64,000 nt of DNA from Streptomyces changanensis. Its GTDB lineage: Bacteria; Actinomycetota; Actinomycetes; Streptomycetales; Streptomycetaceae. This document shows positions 55,416 to 63,532 of the stretch, piece after piece. Each line of letters opens with the position of its first letter. Positions within the stretch are counted from its first letter, which is position 1. A program made the position numbers and the translations under genes. Below the pieces are notes generated by a model. It did no database searches. It saw only the letters and a list, made by a program, of their open reading frames with translations, and was not told where the DNA came from. The stretch spans positions 18,636 through 82,635 of the forward strand of contig NZ_CP102333.1 of NCBI RefSeq assembly GCF_024600715.1, written 5' to 3'.

Positions 55416-55814
55416 ATGTCCAAGACCGAGATAGACAGGGTGACCGCCGAGTTCTTCGGCGCCTTCGACAACCGGGACGGCAAGGTGCCTGACGTCGGGC
55501 GCATTCGTCGGCTGGTCATCCCGGGCGGGGTAATCGTCGCGACCGGCCCGCATTTCGCGGTCTACACCGTGGACGAGTTCATCGAGCCCCGGCAGCGGTT
55601 GCTGACGGATGGACGGCTGGCCGAGTTTTCCGAGTGGGAGACCTCCGAGCGGACGGAGATCGCGGGGGATGTCGCGTCGCGGTTCGGTGAGTACCGGAAG
55701 GCCGGGATCCTGGACGGCGAACCGTTCGAGGGCGGCGGAACGAAGGCGATCCAGTTCGTCCGCACCCCGGATGGCTGGCGCATCACGGCGTTTTCCTGGT
55801 ACGACCAGCCCTGA
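55416..55814 (+). CDS. SnoaL/DUF4440-like (NTF2 fold) protein, 132 residues
   Basis: ATG 55416, 132 residues. The alternating pattern SKTEIDRVTAEFFGAFDN, IVATGPHFAVYTVDEFI, EWETSERTEIAGDVASRF and TPDGWRITAFSWYDQP is that of NTF2-like proteins of the DUF4440 type, which are small dimeric enzymes or ligand-binding proteins. Intact; two strong hairpins follow its stop. Unlikely to depend on the broken toxin pair in front. Confidence 0.75.
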   Translation: MSKTEIDRVTAEFFGAFDNRDGKVPDVGRIRRLVIPGGVIVATGPHFAVYTVDEFIEPRQRLLTDGRLAEFSEWETSERTEIAGDVASRFGEYRKAGILDGEPFEGGGTKAIQFVRTPDGWRITAFSWYDQP

Positions 55815-55892
55815 CCTTGGGGTGAGTCGGGGTGGGGGCGGGGGCCCTGACCCGTAGCGGATCCTCCGGCCTGCGGCCGGTTCGGTGTTCTT

Positions 55893-55926
55893 CACCGGTC
55901 CGCGCCCTATGGTGTACGGACCGGTG
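55893..55926. terminator. Hairpin 1 between the NTF2-like and M50-like genes
   Basis: CACCGGTCCG (55893-55902) and its complement (55917-55926) with a 14-base loop containing CCTATGG. It lies 79 bp after the NTF2-like stop and 34 bp before a stronger hairpin. Confidence 0.5.
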
Positions 55927-55959
55927 GCCACCGTGAAGAGGCACCCCTTGACCAACATC

Positions 55960-56001
55960 CTTCTGGGCATGTCCGCTCAGGTCCGCGGACATGCCCAGAA
56001 G
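55960..56001. terminator. Strong hairpin 2, likely bidirectional terminator
   Basis: Perfect 17 bp stem CTTCTGGGCATGTCCGC (55960-55976) with its complement (55985-56001) around an 8-base loop. It serves the convergent genes ending at 55814 (plus) and 56005 (minus). T-rich bases follow on the plus strand. Confidence 0.85.
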
Positions 56002-56004
56002 TTT

Positions 56005-57654
56005 CTACTTCTCTGGAGTCCGGGCGTCACCCGGCGCCGTAACGTCACCTTTCACCGTGATGAAACCGGGTGCCCAGGAGAGCCGGGGCATCGTAGGAGG
56101 CCGGGAAGCAGGTGCGCCGATGGAAGGCCGGCCTGACACCAGCGCTGGGACAGAGGGGGTCGCAGACGGCGAACCGGATCCGGATGTGGTGCGAGGCTGC
56201 GGCGCACTTGCGGCATGCGCCCGTCGGTGTGCTGAGTCGGTTCCCAGACCGGCGAGCGAGAAAATGAGCAGAGCTGCACCGCCCCACATACGGTAGGGCG
56301 TGCGGCGGCCCTGCTTGTGGTCGCGGACGGCGACCAGACGCCGGCGGAGGAAGCGGACAAACGCCTGAGCCAGTTGTACCAGGACAAGGACTGCTCCGGC
56401 CAACGGAAGAAGCAGCAACAGGATTTGGACGGCGGCGGAAAGGACTCCCACCACTGGATTGCCAGACGCAGTGGCGCTTTCGACCAGCCTCTCGGCCGTG
56501 CTCCATCCCGTCTCGACGAGTTCGGGCAGCCGGACGACCAGGATGCCCAGTTGGACTGCCAGGGCGGGGATGACCACCAGCACCCAGGCGGTGACAACGA
56601 TTTGGGGCCAGCGCTTGAGAGCCTGGAGCAGTTCGTCGGCCGGCTGCCGCAGGAGGGCCCGTTTCAGGATCGGTCCGATGTACTTGAACAGGTCGGGGAT
56701 GCCGACCAGGTCGGAAATGATGTAGTACCCGTCGAACCGGAGTGACGGGATGAGCTGCTGCACGATTTCCAGGTTGATGGCCAAAATTGCCACCAGCAGG
56801 ACTTGCCATCCGGTCGCGAGGTATGTCAGGGCGAGAACGATGACGAACAACGCGTTGAAGTAGACGCCTCCGAGGTCGACCCTGAGACGGCCTGTGCGCC
56901 CCAGCCGGTACGAGTCGGTGACGTCAGTGTAGAAAGCGGGCCACACCAAGTAGATGCCACACCCCATGGCACCGGGACGTGCCCCGCTGTAGCGGCACGC
57001 CGAGGCGTGACCGATCTCGTGAAAGGCCGAGGAGACCAGGGCCAGAAGGACGACCAGCAGGATGCTGGTGGGGGTGACCAGAGCCTGTTGCACGGCGCCG
57101 GCCATGCGAGTGCCGCTGAACAGCAGAGTCTCGCAGAATACGAAAACACTGACCGCCAGGAGCATCACGAAGGGCCGGTAGAGCCACATGAAGAAGCCGC
57201 TGATGCTCCAGGAGGATGCCTCGGAGAAAACGGCTACCCGGAACCGCAGCGACAGAAAGGGGTTGGCCTTCGGGATTTCCGGGGGTGAGCCGTCGCTGTA
57301 GGTGGTGACTCCCAGCGGCGCCAGTTTGTTGTCGATGAGGAAGACAACATGGTCCGGCTCGAATTCGCGGCCGGTTTCGTGGCTCAACGCTTCCGACAGG
57401 CGGGAGAGGTACTGCTGGGCGTTCCGCGGGCCTGAAGCCGACTGCTGCTGGATGTGGACGAGCTTGGCCAGCAGGTACAGCAATTCGGGCAGGCGCACTA
57501 CCTGCCCGTCGAAGCGGCGCACCAGATGGGGCTGCACGCGGTACCCGGAGCCTTCGAACTCGCCGACCAGCTCCGTCCCTTCGGTCAAAGTGGGGACCGC
57601 CAGGGCGGGTGCAGGGGGATCTTCTGTCACAAGTGACAACGCTCGCGGGCTCAT
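56005..57654 (-). CDS. M50-type membrane zinc metalloprotease-like protein (RiPP-associated type)
   Basis: ATG 57654 with GGAG nine bases upstream; 549 residues. Residues about 25-115 look like a PqqD/RRE-type small winged domain (FDGQVVRLPELLYLLAKL, VFLIDNKLAPLGV). Then six or seven membrane helices from about 150. Zinc motif HEIGH at residues 212-216 and the family's second block LRFDGYYIISDL at about 305-316 (normally NPLLRFDGYY). After about residue 470 comes a Ser/Thr/Pro-rich tail. Proteins of this plan are found beside ribosomally made peptides. It stands directly downstream of one precursor-like gene (57925-58185) and in the same direction as the second (59856-60083). Confidence 0.85.
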   Translation of the reverse strand: MSPRALSLVTEDPPAPALAVPTLTEGTELVGEFEGSGYRVQPHLVRRFDGQVVRLPELLYLLAKLVHIQQQSASGPRNAQQYLSRLSEALSHETGREFEPDHVVFLIDNKLAPLGVTTYSDGSPPEIPKANPFLSLRFRVAVFSEASSWSISGFFMWLYRPFVMLLAVSVFVFCETLLFSGTRMAGAVQQALVTPTSILLVVLLALVSSAFHEIGHASACRYSGARPGAMGCGIYLVWPAFYTDVTDSYRLGRTGRLRVDLGGVYFNALFVIVLALTYLATGWQVLLVAILAINLEIVQQLIPSLRFDGYYIISDLVGIPDLFKYIGPILKRALLRQPADELLQALKRWPQIVVTAWVLVVIPALAVQLGILVVRLPELVETGWSTAERLVESATASGNPVVGVLSAAVQILLLLLPLAGAVLVLVQLAQAFVRFLRRRLVAVRDHKQGRRTPYRMWGGAALLIFSLAGLGTDSAHRRAHAASAPQPRTTSGSGSPSATPSVPALVSGRPSIGAPASRPPTMPRLSWAPGFITVKGDVTAPGDARTPEK

Positions 57655-57855
57655 GGCGCTCTCCAGGAGGTGAGGGGAATGATGCGGCCGGTGCGAGGGC
57701 ACAGAGCCTTCATTCGGACGAACGAGTGTGGGTTCTCCTGGTTACACACAAGGTCCGGCCGATCCCGAGAAGCGGCATATACCTGAGCGGGCCGGGCCGC
57801 AAAGCCCGTTCACGGCGTGTCGGAAACCCACGTCACCACGCCCCCCACGACAGTC

Positions 57856-57889
57856 GGGGAAGCGCCGACGGGATCGTCGGCCCTTCCCC
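57856..57889 (-). terminator. Hairpin behind precursor 1
   Basis: GGGGAAGCGCCGAC (57856-57869) pairs with GTCGGCCCTTCCCC (57876-57889), 13 of 14 positions, loop GGGATC. It follows the precursor stop by 36 bp. An almost identical structure follows precursor 2 at 59787-59820, so peptide and hairpin were duplicated together. It may limit read-through into the M50 gene. Confidence 0.65.
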
Positions 57890-57924
57890 AACCGATGGTG
57901 AACGTCTGTCACCAGGGGGTTACC

Positions 57925-58185
57925 TCAGTGGGTCACCGTCGACGGGGTGCAGATCTGGGTGATCTGCTGCGCGCCGAGCGGCAGGCCCAGGACAAGCGCC
58001 GGAGAGGTGCTCTGGGTCGCACAGGTCGACACGACAGTGGCGCCGCCGTTGCCGCCGCCGCCGTCGTGGCCGCCGCCGTCGTAACCTCCGCCGTCGTAAC
58101 CTCCGCCGAAGGCGGAGAGCACGGCCCGCTCGGGCAGGAGCTCGCCGGCGAGCTTGTTGAGCTCCTCAAAGTTAACGGCAGTCAT
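57925..58185 (-). CDS. RiPP-like precursor peptide 1 (86 residues)
   Basis: ATG 58185 with AAAGGAAAA upstream (an in-frame ATG at 58200 overlaps the ribosome site and is less likely). Leader-like start TAVNFEELNKLAGELLPER (residues 2-20) and AVLSAF, a Gly-Asp-rich linker (27-48), then a core rich in Ser/Thr with two Cys (55 and 79): ATVVSTCATQSTSPALVLG and QQITQICTPSTVTH. No signal peptide. The leader + Gly linker + small Cys/Ser/Thr core is the plan of ribosomally made, modified peptides, but no known modifying enzyme was seen. Cotranscription with the downstream M50 gene is likely. Confidence 0.75.
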   Translation of the reverse strand: MTAVNFEELNKLAGELLPERAVLSAFGGGYDGGGYDGGGHDGGGGNGGATVVSTCATQSTSPALVLGLPLGAQQITQICTPSTVTH

Positions 58186-58199
58186 TCGTTTTCCTTTCA

Positions 58200-58364
58200 T
58201 CGTGCGCTGCTGGCTGGCCACCCCCCTTGACCATTTCTAGTTGTACCAACCGTCAAGCCCTGCAACCAACATGGCAGCCAAATCCACTCATTCAGCTCCG
58301 CGACTATTCGCATCATTCATCCGTGGACTATAGGCCGAATGGGCAAGTCAGCACTACGCGCTCC
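58200..58364 (-). promoter_or_regulatory. AT-richer upstream region of precursor 1
   Basis: About 130 bp with much lower GC than the surroundings, upstream of the precursor. It shares with the corresponding region of precursor 2 the 5' leader TTTCCTTTCATCGTGCGCT (plus strand) and an element CTCATTCAG (about 58281-58289). A promoter for the peptide is likely here; exact boxes cannot be assigned. Confidence 0.45.
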
Positions 58365-59000
58365 GACACACCATGATGGGCGGCCGCGGGTTCTGCGGTC
58401 CGGCGACCCCGCCGACATCGAGCAGGAGATGTGGTCGCTGCTGACGCTCTACCATCTGCTGCGGACCCTCATGCTCGACGCCGCCGAATCGCTCCCCGGC
58501 ACCGGCCCCGACCGCTGCGGGGGTCACCATCGCCCTCCAGACCGCCCGCGACCAGGTCATTCAGGTCGCCGGCGTCATCACCGACGATGCCGTCCCGGTC
58601 TGCGTCATCGGGCGCCGGGTCCTGCGCCGGCCTGCTCTCGCCCCGGCGGACACGGGTCAGCACTCGCAAGGTCAAATCGCCGATCTCGCGGTACAACGAG
58701 CAACTCGACGACGGGCGGCCCGATGCCAGCCGCACCCTCACCGACCTCGACATCACCGTCCTCGAACCCCCGGTTTGGGAAGCCCCTCTGCCCACGGCGT
58801 CCCGGGACGACCGACACACCAACCCGCCGGAACGACGCCGCGAACGGGTCCTGGCCCTGCTCATCGAACAACCCGGCCGTCACTGGCACACCCGGGAGAT
58901 CGCCTACCATCTCGGCGAGATCACCCCTCGGCACCACACACGGACAACCCGCCCGATGAGCCTAGGCCGGCCTGCTCCGCAAGAGCGGACCAGCCACTTA
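58365..59000 (+). pseudogene. IS4-family transposase, C-terminal remnant with frameshifts
   Basis: VLRSGDPADIEQEMWSLLTLY is followed in other frames by TIALQTARDQVIQVAGVIT (about 58530), VSTRKVKSPISRYNEQLDD and RHWHTREIAYHLGEITPR. This order is the C-terminal third of Streptomyces IS4-type transposases. It separates the two precursor units, so the duplication is interrupted by an IS. Confidence 0.65.
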
Positions 59001-59361
59001 CACCGCCACAGTCTCGCGATCACCTCTCTTGCGGGAGCGCCGAGAACGTTAGAACGTTAACTACCCGGCCTGGTGGGAAGGCCCGTCCCCACTGCGCAGG
59101 AAGAACACGGAAGGTCGGGCCGGGGCAGCAGCGGGCCGGCGGTGGAGGGGTCCGCGAAGCCAACCGAGATCTGCGGGCCCATGGGTTGATCTACCGCCTC
59201 CGGCGCGCCCCACCGTTGTCCGGAGCACTGGTCTCGTGGGAGACGATCACCCCTGAGTGAGGGGCCGGTGGCCGTTGTCCGGCGAAGCTTTCCTGGCGGT
59301 GCCCAGCCTCCGGGTCGTCTCCCGGACGCGCCCGGGCGAGTGGGGAACGGCTGTCGCATGC
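59001..59361. other. No supported gene
   Basis: GC-rich stretch between the IS4 remnant and the zinc-ribbon-like gene; no protein-like frame or repeat noticed. Confidence 0.35.
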
Positions 59362-59610
59362 TCAGCCGGACCGTTGTTGCTTTCGCTTGGGATTGACCGC
59401 TCGCCTCCCGTAATTACGTCGCTCCAGAATGGCCTGACTCGTCCAACGGTGCGATCCCGTGACGTGCCAGTATCGGCAGTGGGGGCATAGGTAGATGCGA
59501 TCAGCTGGGGGCCTATTTTCGAGTAAGGGCTGTCTCGCCAGCCACTTGCGAGCTACATCCTCACTTGGGAACGGTACCTTCCCGCCGAGCGGGCAACGTG
59601 GCAGGCTCAC
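59362..59610 (-). CDS. Small zinc-ribbon-like protein, 82 residues
   Basis: ATG 59610. The order KVPFPSEDVARKWLARQP, ADRIYLCPHCRYWHVTGS and a basic end RRAVNPKRKQQRSG match a small family seen in actinophages and integrative elements: helix, then CPxCxxWHLTS. Probably a nucleic-acid-binding protein. Intact but isolated. It suggests phage or mobile-element history. Confidence 0.6.
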   Translation of the reverse strand: MSLPRCPLGGKVPFPSEDVARKWLARQPLLENRPPADRIYLCPHCRYWHVTGSHRWTSQAILERRNYGRRAVNPKRKQQRSG

Positions 59611-59786
59611 GTGGTCACACCCCTTCGGAATCCAGGAGCGGAGCCCTCACCTCAGCCGCCACGCAAGACGTGACTGGCCTCCTGATCTTCCAGGACGGAG
59701 ACCCGTAGCAACAGCAGTGGTCGCACCCTCGGAACGATGTGCAAGGCTCGGCAGAAGCACACGTCACTGGGCTCCATAGGAAAGTC

Positions 59787-59820
59787 GGGGAAGCGCCGAC
59801 GATATTGTCAGCCCTTCCCC
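59787..59820 (-). terminator. Hairpin behind precursor 2
   Basis: GGGGAAGCGCCGAC (59787-59800) with GTCAGCCCTTCCCC (59807-59820), loop GATATT; 12 of 14 positions pair. Copy of the hairpin at 57856-57889. Confidence 0.6.
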
Positions 59821-59855
59821 GACCGATGGTGAACGTCTGTCACCAGGGTGTTACC

Positions 59856-60083
59856 TCAGTGGGTCACCGTCGACGGGGTGCAGATCTGGGTGATCTGCTG
59901 CGTCCCGACCGGCAGGCCCAGGACAAGCGCCGGAGAGGTGCTCTGGGTCGTGCAGGTCGACACGACAGTGGCGCCGCCGTCGCCGCCGCCGTAACCGCCA
60001 CCGCCAAAGGCGGAGAGCACGGCCCGCTCGGGCAGCAGCTCGCCCGCGAGGTTGTTGAGCTCCTCAAAGTTTACGGCAGACAT
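59856..60083 (-). CDS. RiPP-like precursor peptide 2 (75 residues)
   Basis: ATG 60083 with AAAGGAAAT upstream. Leader SAVNFEELNNLAGELLPER is nearly identical to precursor 1 (two differences in 29 residues); the Gly-rich linker is 11 residues shorter; the core ATVVSTCTTQSTSPALVLG and QQITQICTPSTVTH differs at three of 38 positions. Cys at 44 and 68. Its hairpin is also conserved. Paralogue of precursor 1 made by duplication. No M50 gene follows directly (IS debris and a small gene intervene), so it probably shares the machinery at 56005-57654. Confidence 0.75.
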   Translation of the reverse strand: MSAVNFEELNNLAGELLPERAVLSAFGGGGYGGGDGGATVVSTCTTQSTSPALVLGLPVGTQQITQICTPSTVTH

Positions 60084-60099
60084 TCGATTTCCTTTCATC

Positions 60100-60240
60100 G
60101 TGCGCTTCAGGCGGATTACTCCCGCCTGGTGATTTCTTTTATAGCAGCCGCCAAATCAAAACGACCAGTTTACGGTAACCGTAGCGACAGGATTCGCTCA
60201 TTCAGTCTCTATATATCATTTCACAATACTGGCGCGTGGC
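60100..60240 (-). promoter_or_regulatory. AT-rich upstream region of precursor 2
   Basis: Unusually AT-rich for this window (for example TCTATATATCATTTCACAAT at about 60209-60228). Shares TTTCCTTTCATCGTGCGCT and CTCATTCAG with the corresponding region of precursor 1. Likely promoter. Confidence 0.45.
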
Positions 60241-60838
60241 ACGAAAAGGAGATCGTGCGTCGCGGACAGCCGGAAGTATTGAAGCCGGAACTATTCCGGA
60301 GGCTCAGTGGAGTCCGCTCGGTGGCGTCCACTCTGGTCGGACCCACCCGGGTGGGCTCCACTCGGTGGACGATGTCCGGCACCGTCACCACAACCAGGCG
60401 CCTGAGTGCCGCACCCGGGACAGAGCACGCGCGTCGCGGCGCGCGGCCGCGTTACCGATCCGGTTCTGCCGGGGCCGAGGCCGGCGCGACTGCCCGGCGG
60501 CGAGGCGGCGTCGTCCGGCGGCCTGGAGTCGCTCCCGCTGCTTGCGCAGCTCCGCCTTCTTCGCCGCGTGCACTGGATGTTCCGCATCCGATGTCGTGCC
60601 CGAGGTGCGGGTGCCCGGGGCCGGCGGTCGGCCCCGGACGGGGCATCGTGCACCGGGTGTAGATCATCGTGTCGGTGCACTCGGTAGACGCTGCACGACA
60701 TCGTCACCACAGCGTGGTTGGCCTCGGCCAGCGGCCTGGCGGCCCGTGCAACACGGGCTTCGAGAGGTCGACCGCCCCATGGAGGCGGCGGATGTGGCCG
60801 CACGGGCCGGTGTGCGGGCAGACCGCGTACGACGGAGC
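60241..60838. other. No clear gene
   Basis: Repetitive-looking GC-rich DNA with basic, low-complexity frames on both strands (e.g. AAKKAELRKQRERLQAAGRR on the minus strand near 60560). No family recognised; probably debris. Confidence 0.3.
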
Positions 60839-60871
60839 GCGCCCGGCTGAGAAGAAATCTCAGCCGGGCGC
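60839..60871. terminator. Perfect hairpin
   Basis: 14 bp stem GCGCCCGGCTGAGA (60839-60852) with its complement (60858-60871), loop AGAAA. It lies 115 bp downstream of the Gly-rich protein gene (minus strand) and is its likely terminator. Confidence 0.75.
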
Positions 60872-60986
60872 TTGCCACCGGGTCCCGCACTCCATCGACT
60901 GCCCGTCCGTTTGGGGTAGTCATGGCGGTGTGCTGTCCCGGGCCGGTGCTTCTGTGCTGGCGCGGCGACCCGCTCCGCGGAGCTGT

Positions 60987-61598
60987 TCAGCAGGGAAGCG
61001 TGGTCTTGCCGGCAGCGCCGGTGGCACCGGTGGTGCCGTCCGCGAACATCGTGGCGGCGGTGCCGTTGCCTCCGGGCTTGCCGGGGCATACGGGGCTGGC
61101 CGCGCCGCCGGCGCCGCCCTTGCCGCCCGTGTGGCCACCACCGACGATGGAAGCGCCGCCATTGCCGCCCTTGCCACCGGCGATACCCGCGCCGGCATCG
61201 CCGACGCCGCCCACGCCGCCCTTGCCACCGGTGCCGCCGAGCTTGGCCGCTCCGCCGTAGCCGCCGCTGCCGCCGTTGCCGTTGGCGCCGCCGGCGCCGC
61301 CGGTACCCCCGGACCCGCCGACGCTTGCGATGCCGGTGGCGTTGCCGCCAGCGCCTCCGGTGCCTCCGTTGCCATGGGCACCCGCGGCGCCACCCGTGCC
61401 ACCGAGGCCACCGATACCGCCGAGAATCCCCACCCCGTTGGCGCCGTTGCTGCCCGGGGCCCCGACGGCGAGAAGAGTCCGGGCGCTGCCCGTGCCGGGC
61501 TGGGCGGAGGCGAGGGCGGGAGTGACGGTGAGGCCGGCCACGGCGATCGCCGCGATCAGGAAGGTCCGGGCAGTGGCCGCGGTGCGCATGACGCGCAT
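60987..61598 (-). CDS. Secreted Gly-rich repeat protein (PGRS/collagen-like)
   Basis: ATG 61598 with AAAGGA upstream; 203 residues. Signal peptide: RTFLIAAIAVAGLTVTPAL with cleavage near ASA-QP. The mature part is almost entirely Gly-rich triplet-like repeats: GGIGGLGGTGGAAGAHG, NGGTGGAGGNATGIA, GGVGGVGDAGAGIAGGKGG, ending GAAGKTTLPC. The layout (short exported Gly-Gly-X repeats) resembles PE_PGRS-type mycobacterial proteins in composition but has no PE domain. Probably a cell-surface structural or matrix protein. Intact. Confidence 0.85.
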   Translation of the reverse strand: MRVMRTAATARTFLIAAIAVAGLTVTPALASAQPGTGSARTLLAVGAPGSNGANGVGILGGIGGLGGTGGAAGAHGNGGTGGAGGNATGIASVGGSGGTGGAGGANGNGGSGGYGGAAKLGGTGGKGGVGGVGDAGAGIAGGKGGNGGASIVGGGHTGGKGGAGGAASPVCPGKPGGNGTAATMFADGTTGATGAAGKTTLPC

Positions 61599-61828
61599 GG
61601 TGTACGTCCTTTGGTTTGTGCAGGTGGAGAGGTTCTCCGCCCGACAACCCTCAACATAGGGAAGCGCGACGCACTGCACACTCTGCGCATTGATCCAATG
61701 TCTGTAAATCGACGGAACCATTGATCTTTGGCCGTAAAGTCGCATTTTGGATCGTCATCGACGACCTGCGCCTTCCGTCACCTCATCACCCGAGACACTG
61801 AGGAATGAACCGGCTACCACTGCACCGG

Positions 61829-62051
61829 TCAGCGCAGCTGGATGCGGGTCACAAGGATGTCAGGCGGGCGGTCGGCGTCTGCGGGGGACGCCGCGCGGTC
61901 AAGCTCGCCCTACACCTCGATCGCGTTCCACCCCGCCCCTGCCAGCCCCACAATCACTACCAGCACGGCCAGGCCGCCTCAGGTCCCCCTTGGCGCTGGC
62001 CATCTCTTTCGAGCTGGTCTCCTCCTGCCCCCGATCGTTCCACGCGCTCAT
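61829..62051 (-). pseudogene. Small membrane protein, damaged
   Basis: ATG 62051 with GGGGAG upstream: SAWNDRGQEETSSKEMAS, then a shift near 61980 to LAVLVVIVGLAGAGWNAIE (one membrane helix), an in-frame TAG, and GELDRAASPADADRPPDI. At least two lesions. Confidence 0.4.
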
Positions 62052-62079
62052 CGCCGCTCCCCCATTTCCATCACGGATT

Positions 62080-62113
62080 CTTATCGAAAATCGATAATAT
62101 CGAGAACGATAAG
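62080..62113. promoter_or_regulatory. AT-rich inverted repeat, operator-like
   Basis: CTTATCG (62080-62086) and CGATAAG (62107-62113) flank ATCGATAATATCGA, so four ATCGA/TCGAT-like half sites lie within 34 bp. Such low-GC palindromes in Streptomyces are often operators of small transcription factors. It is 29 bp upstream of ATG 62051. Confidence 0.5.
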
Positions 62114-62320
62114 GGAGGCGAGTTGGGCGTGTTTACGCCTCACTGGCAAAGAGTGTCACCCTGAACACCGGGGGGGCAGCCTGCGGCGGCGGGCGCGCAC
62201 AAGCGCAAGCCGTTCATGGACACCGAACTGTGGGCAAGGAAAGATCACCCGTGCCATCCAGCAGCACCCGGACTGGCTCTGTACGAGAACGGGTTCTGGC
62301 TCAACTTCTGTTTGCGCCCG
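62114..62320. other. No supported gene
   Basis: Between the operator-like palindrome and the membrane fragment; no protein-like frame. Confidence 0.35.
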
Positions 62321-62700
62321 TCAGTAGCCGGCCGCGCCCGGTGCTGTACCGCTGTTGCCACTGGCCCAGCGCCGCACGGCACTCCGCGCGTACAACAGGT
62401 GCACCACCACCTCTGTTGCCAGGATCAGCACGACCTGCCAAGGTGTGAGCTTCCCGGACCCCGCGACGACCACGATCGGGATGCCGATGCCCGGCGCAGC
62501 CCATACCGCCACCTTCAGCGGGGAGCGGCCGAAGCGCAGCGCGATGCACGCGTGAGCCGCGTGATAGAGAGCCAGCCCGCCGGCCAGGGCGATCACCGCA
62601 CCGCGGGCAAGGTGCTGATGTCCTTGCCCGGCCTCCTCCACCGCCGTGGCCAGACCGCCGGCCATGGAGATAACCGCGGCCGTAACGAAGAAATGTAGAA
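62321..62700 (-). pseudogene. Multi-pass membrane protein fragment (LtrA-like?)
   Basis: From ATG 62665, but coding character extends upstream in frame (FFVTAAVISMAGGLATA) to the IS remnant at 62700, so the N-terminus is lost. Helices: ARGAVIALAGGLALYHAAH, AVWAAPGIGIPIVVVAG and WQVVLILATEVVVHLLYA. The ALYHAAHA segment recalls low-temperature-requirement (LtrA) proteins; this is tentative. Confidence 0.5.
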
Positions 62701-62702
62701 AG

Positions 62703-62954
62703 CCGCATCAGGGCCACGATCCCCGAGCGCGTCGACCAGCTCGCCGGACGCGAACGGCGCCGTGAACGACCCTGCGGGTTCGACAGGGCCGCCTACCGGC
62801 GGCGCAACGTCGTCGAACGCTGCTTCCACCGGCTCAAGCAATGACGCGGCATCACCACCCGCTACCCCAAGCGCCCGGATCGCTACCTCGCCGCCATCAC
62901 CCCCGCCAGCACCCTCATCCGGCTCAAAACATGATCGACAAGACGCCCCCTAGG
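62703..62954 (+). mobile_element. IS5-family 3' remnant (same element as 31612-32477)
   Basis: Codes for ATIPERVDQLAGRERRRER, FDRAAYRRRNVVERCFHRL and, after a stop (62843-62845), ITTRYPKRPDRYLAAITPA; ends with the terminal repeat ATGATCGACAAGACGC(62932-62947) as in the 31612 copy. The transposase N-terminus is lost and it has nonsense changes. Confidence 0.75.
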
Positions 62955-63532
62955 GGCTTGGCCGTCGGCGTGGCCGTCGGGTGCCACTCGCGGCGGAGGA
63001 GGCCGAAGACCCAGGAGTCGGAGACGTCGCCGTTGACGACGCAGTCCTCGCGGAGGGTGCCTTCGCGGACGAAGCCGAGCTTCTCCAGGACCCGGGCGGA
63101 CGCCACGTTGCGGGTGTCGGCCTCGGCCTGGACGCGGTTCAGGTCCAGGGTGTCGAACGCCCACCGCAGGACGGCGTGCGCGGTCTCCGTGGCGTAGCCG
63201 TGGCCCCAGGCGGCGGCGTCGAAGACGTAGCCCAGGGACGCGCTGCGGAAGTCCGGGTTCCAGTTCGTCAGGCCGCACCAGCCGATGAAAGCGCCGTCGG
63301 AGAGGCGGTCGACGGCCACCCGCGCTCCCGTGCCCTCCTCCTCGATCGTCCGGCAGGTCGCGATGAAACGCTGGGCGCGGGCCGGTTCGGTCCACGGCGG
63401 GGAGTCCCAGTAGCGCAGCACGTGGGCGCTGCTGTGCAGCGCGTAGAGCGGCGCCGCATCGGCGTCGGTGAACGGCCGCAGTCGCAGGCGGGCGGTGCGC
63501 AGCTCGGGGGTCGGCAAGGTCATGCGGAGCAT
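62924..63532 (-). CDS. GNAT-family N-acetyltransferase, C-terminus altered by IS
   Basis: ATG 63532 (ATG 63523 is alternative). RimJ/RimL-type acetyltransferase: RTARLRLRPFTDADAAPLY, GARVAVDRLSDGAFIGWCGL, LGYVFDAAAWGHGYATETA (acetyl-CoA loop) and ASARVLEKLGFVREGTLRED. Natural ending is around FGLLRREWH; the last residues (LGGVLSIMF) are coded by the neighbouring IS5 end. The domain is complete, so it is probably active. Confidence 0.85.
   Translation of the reverse strand: MLRMTLPTPELRTARLRLRPFTDADAAPLYALHSSAHVLRYWDSPPWTEPARAQRFIATCRTIEEEGTGARVAVDRLSDGAFIGWCGLTNWNPDFRSASLGYVFDAAAWGHGYATETAHAVLRWAFDTLDLNRVQAEADTRNVASARVLEKLGFVREGTLREDCVVNGDVSDSWVFGLLRREWHPTATPTAKPLGGVLSIMF

Noticed and set aside
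61276..61659. Pro/Ala-rich plus-strand frame opposite the Gly-rich protein
   Set aside because: Produced automatically by the GGC/GCC repeat DNA; no start signal, whereas the minus strand has a signal peptide and AAAGGA.
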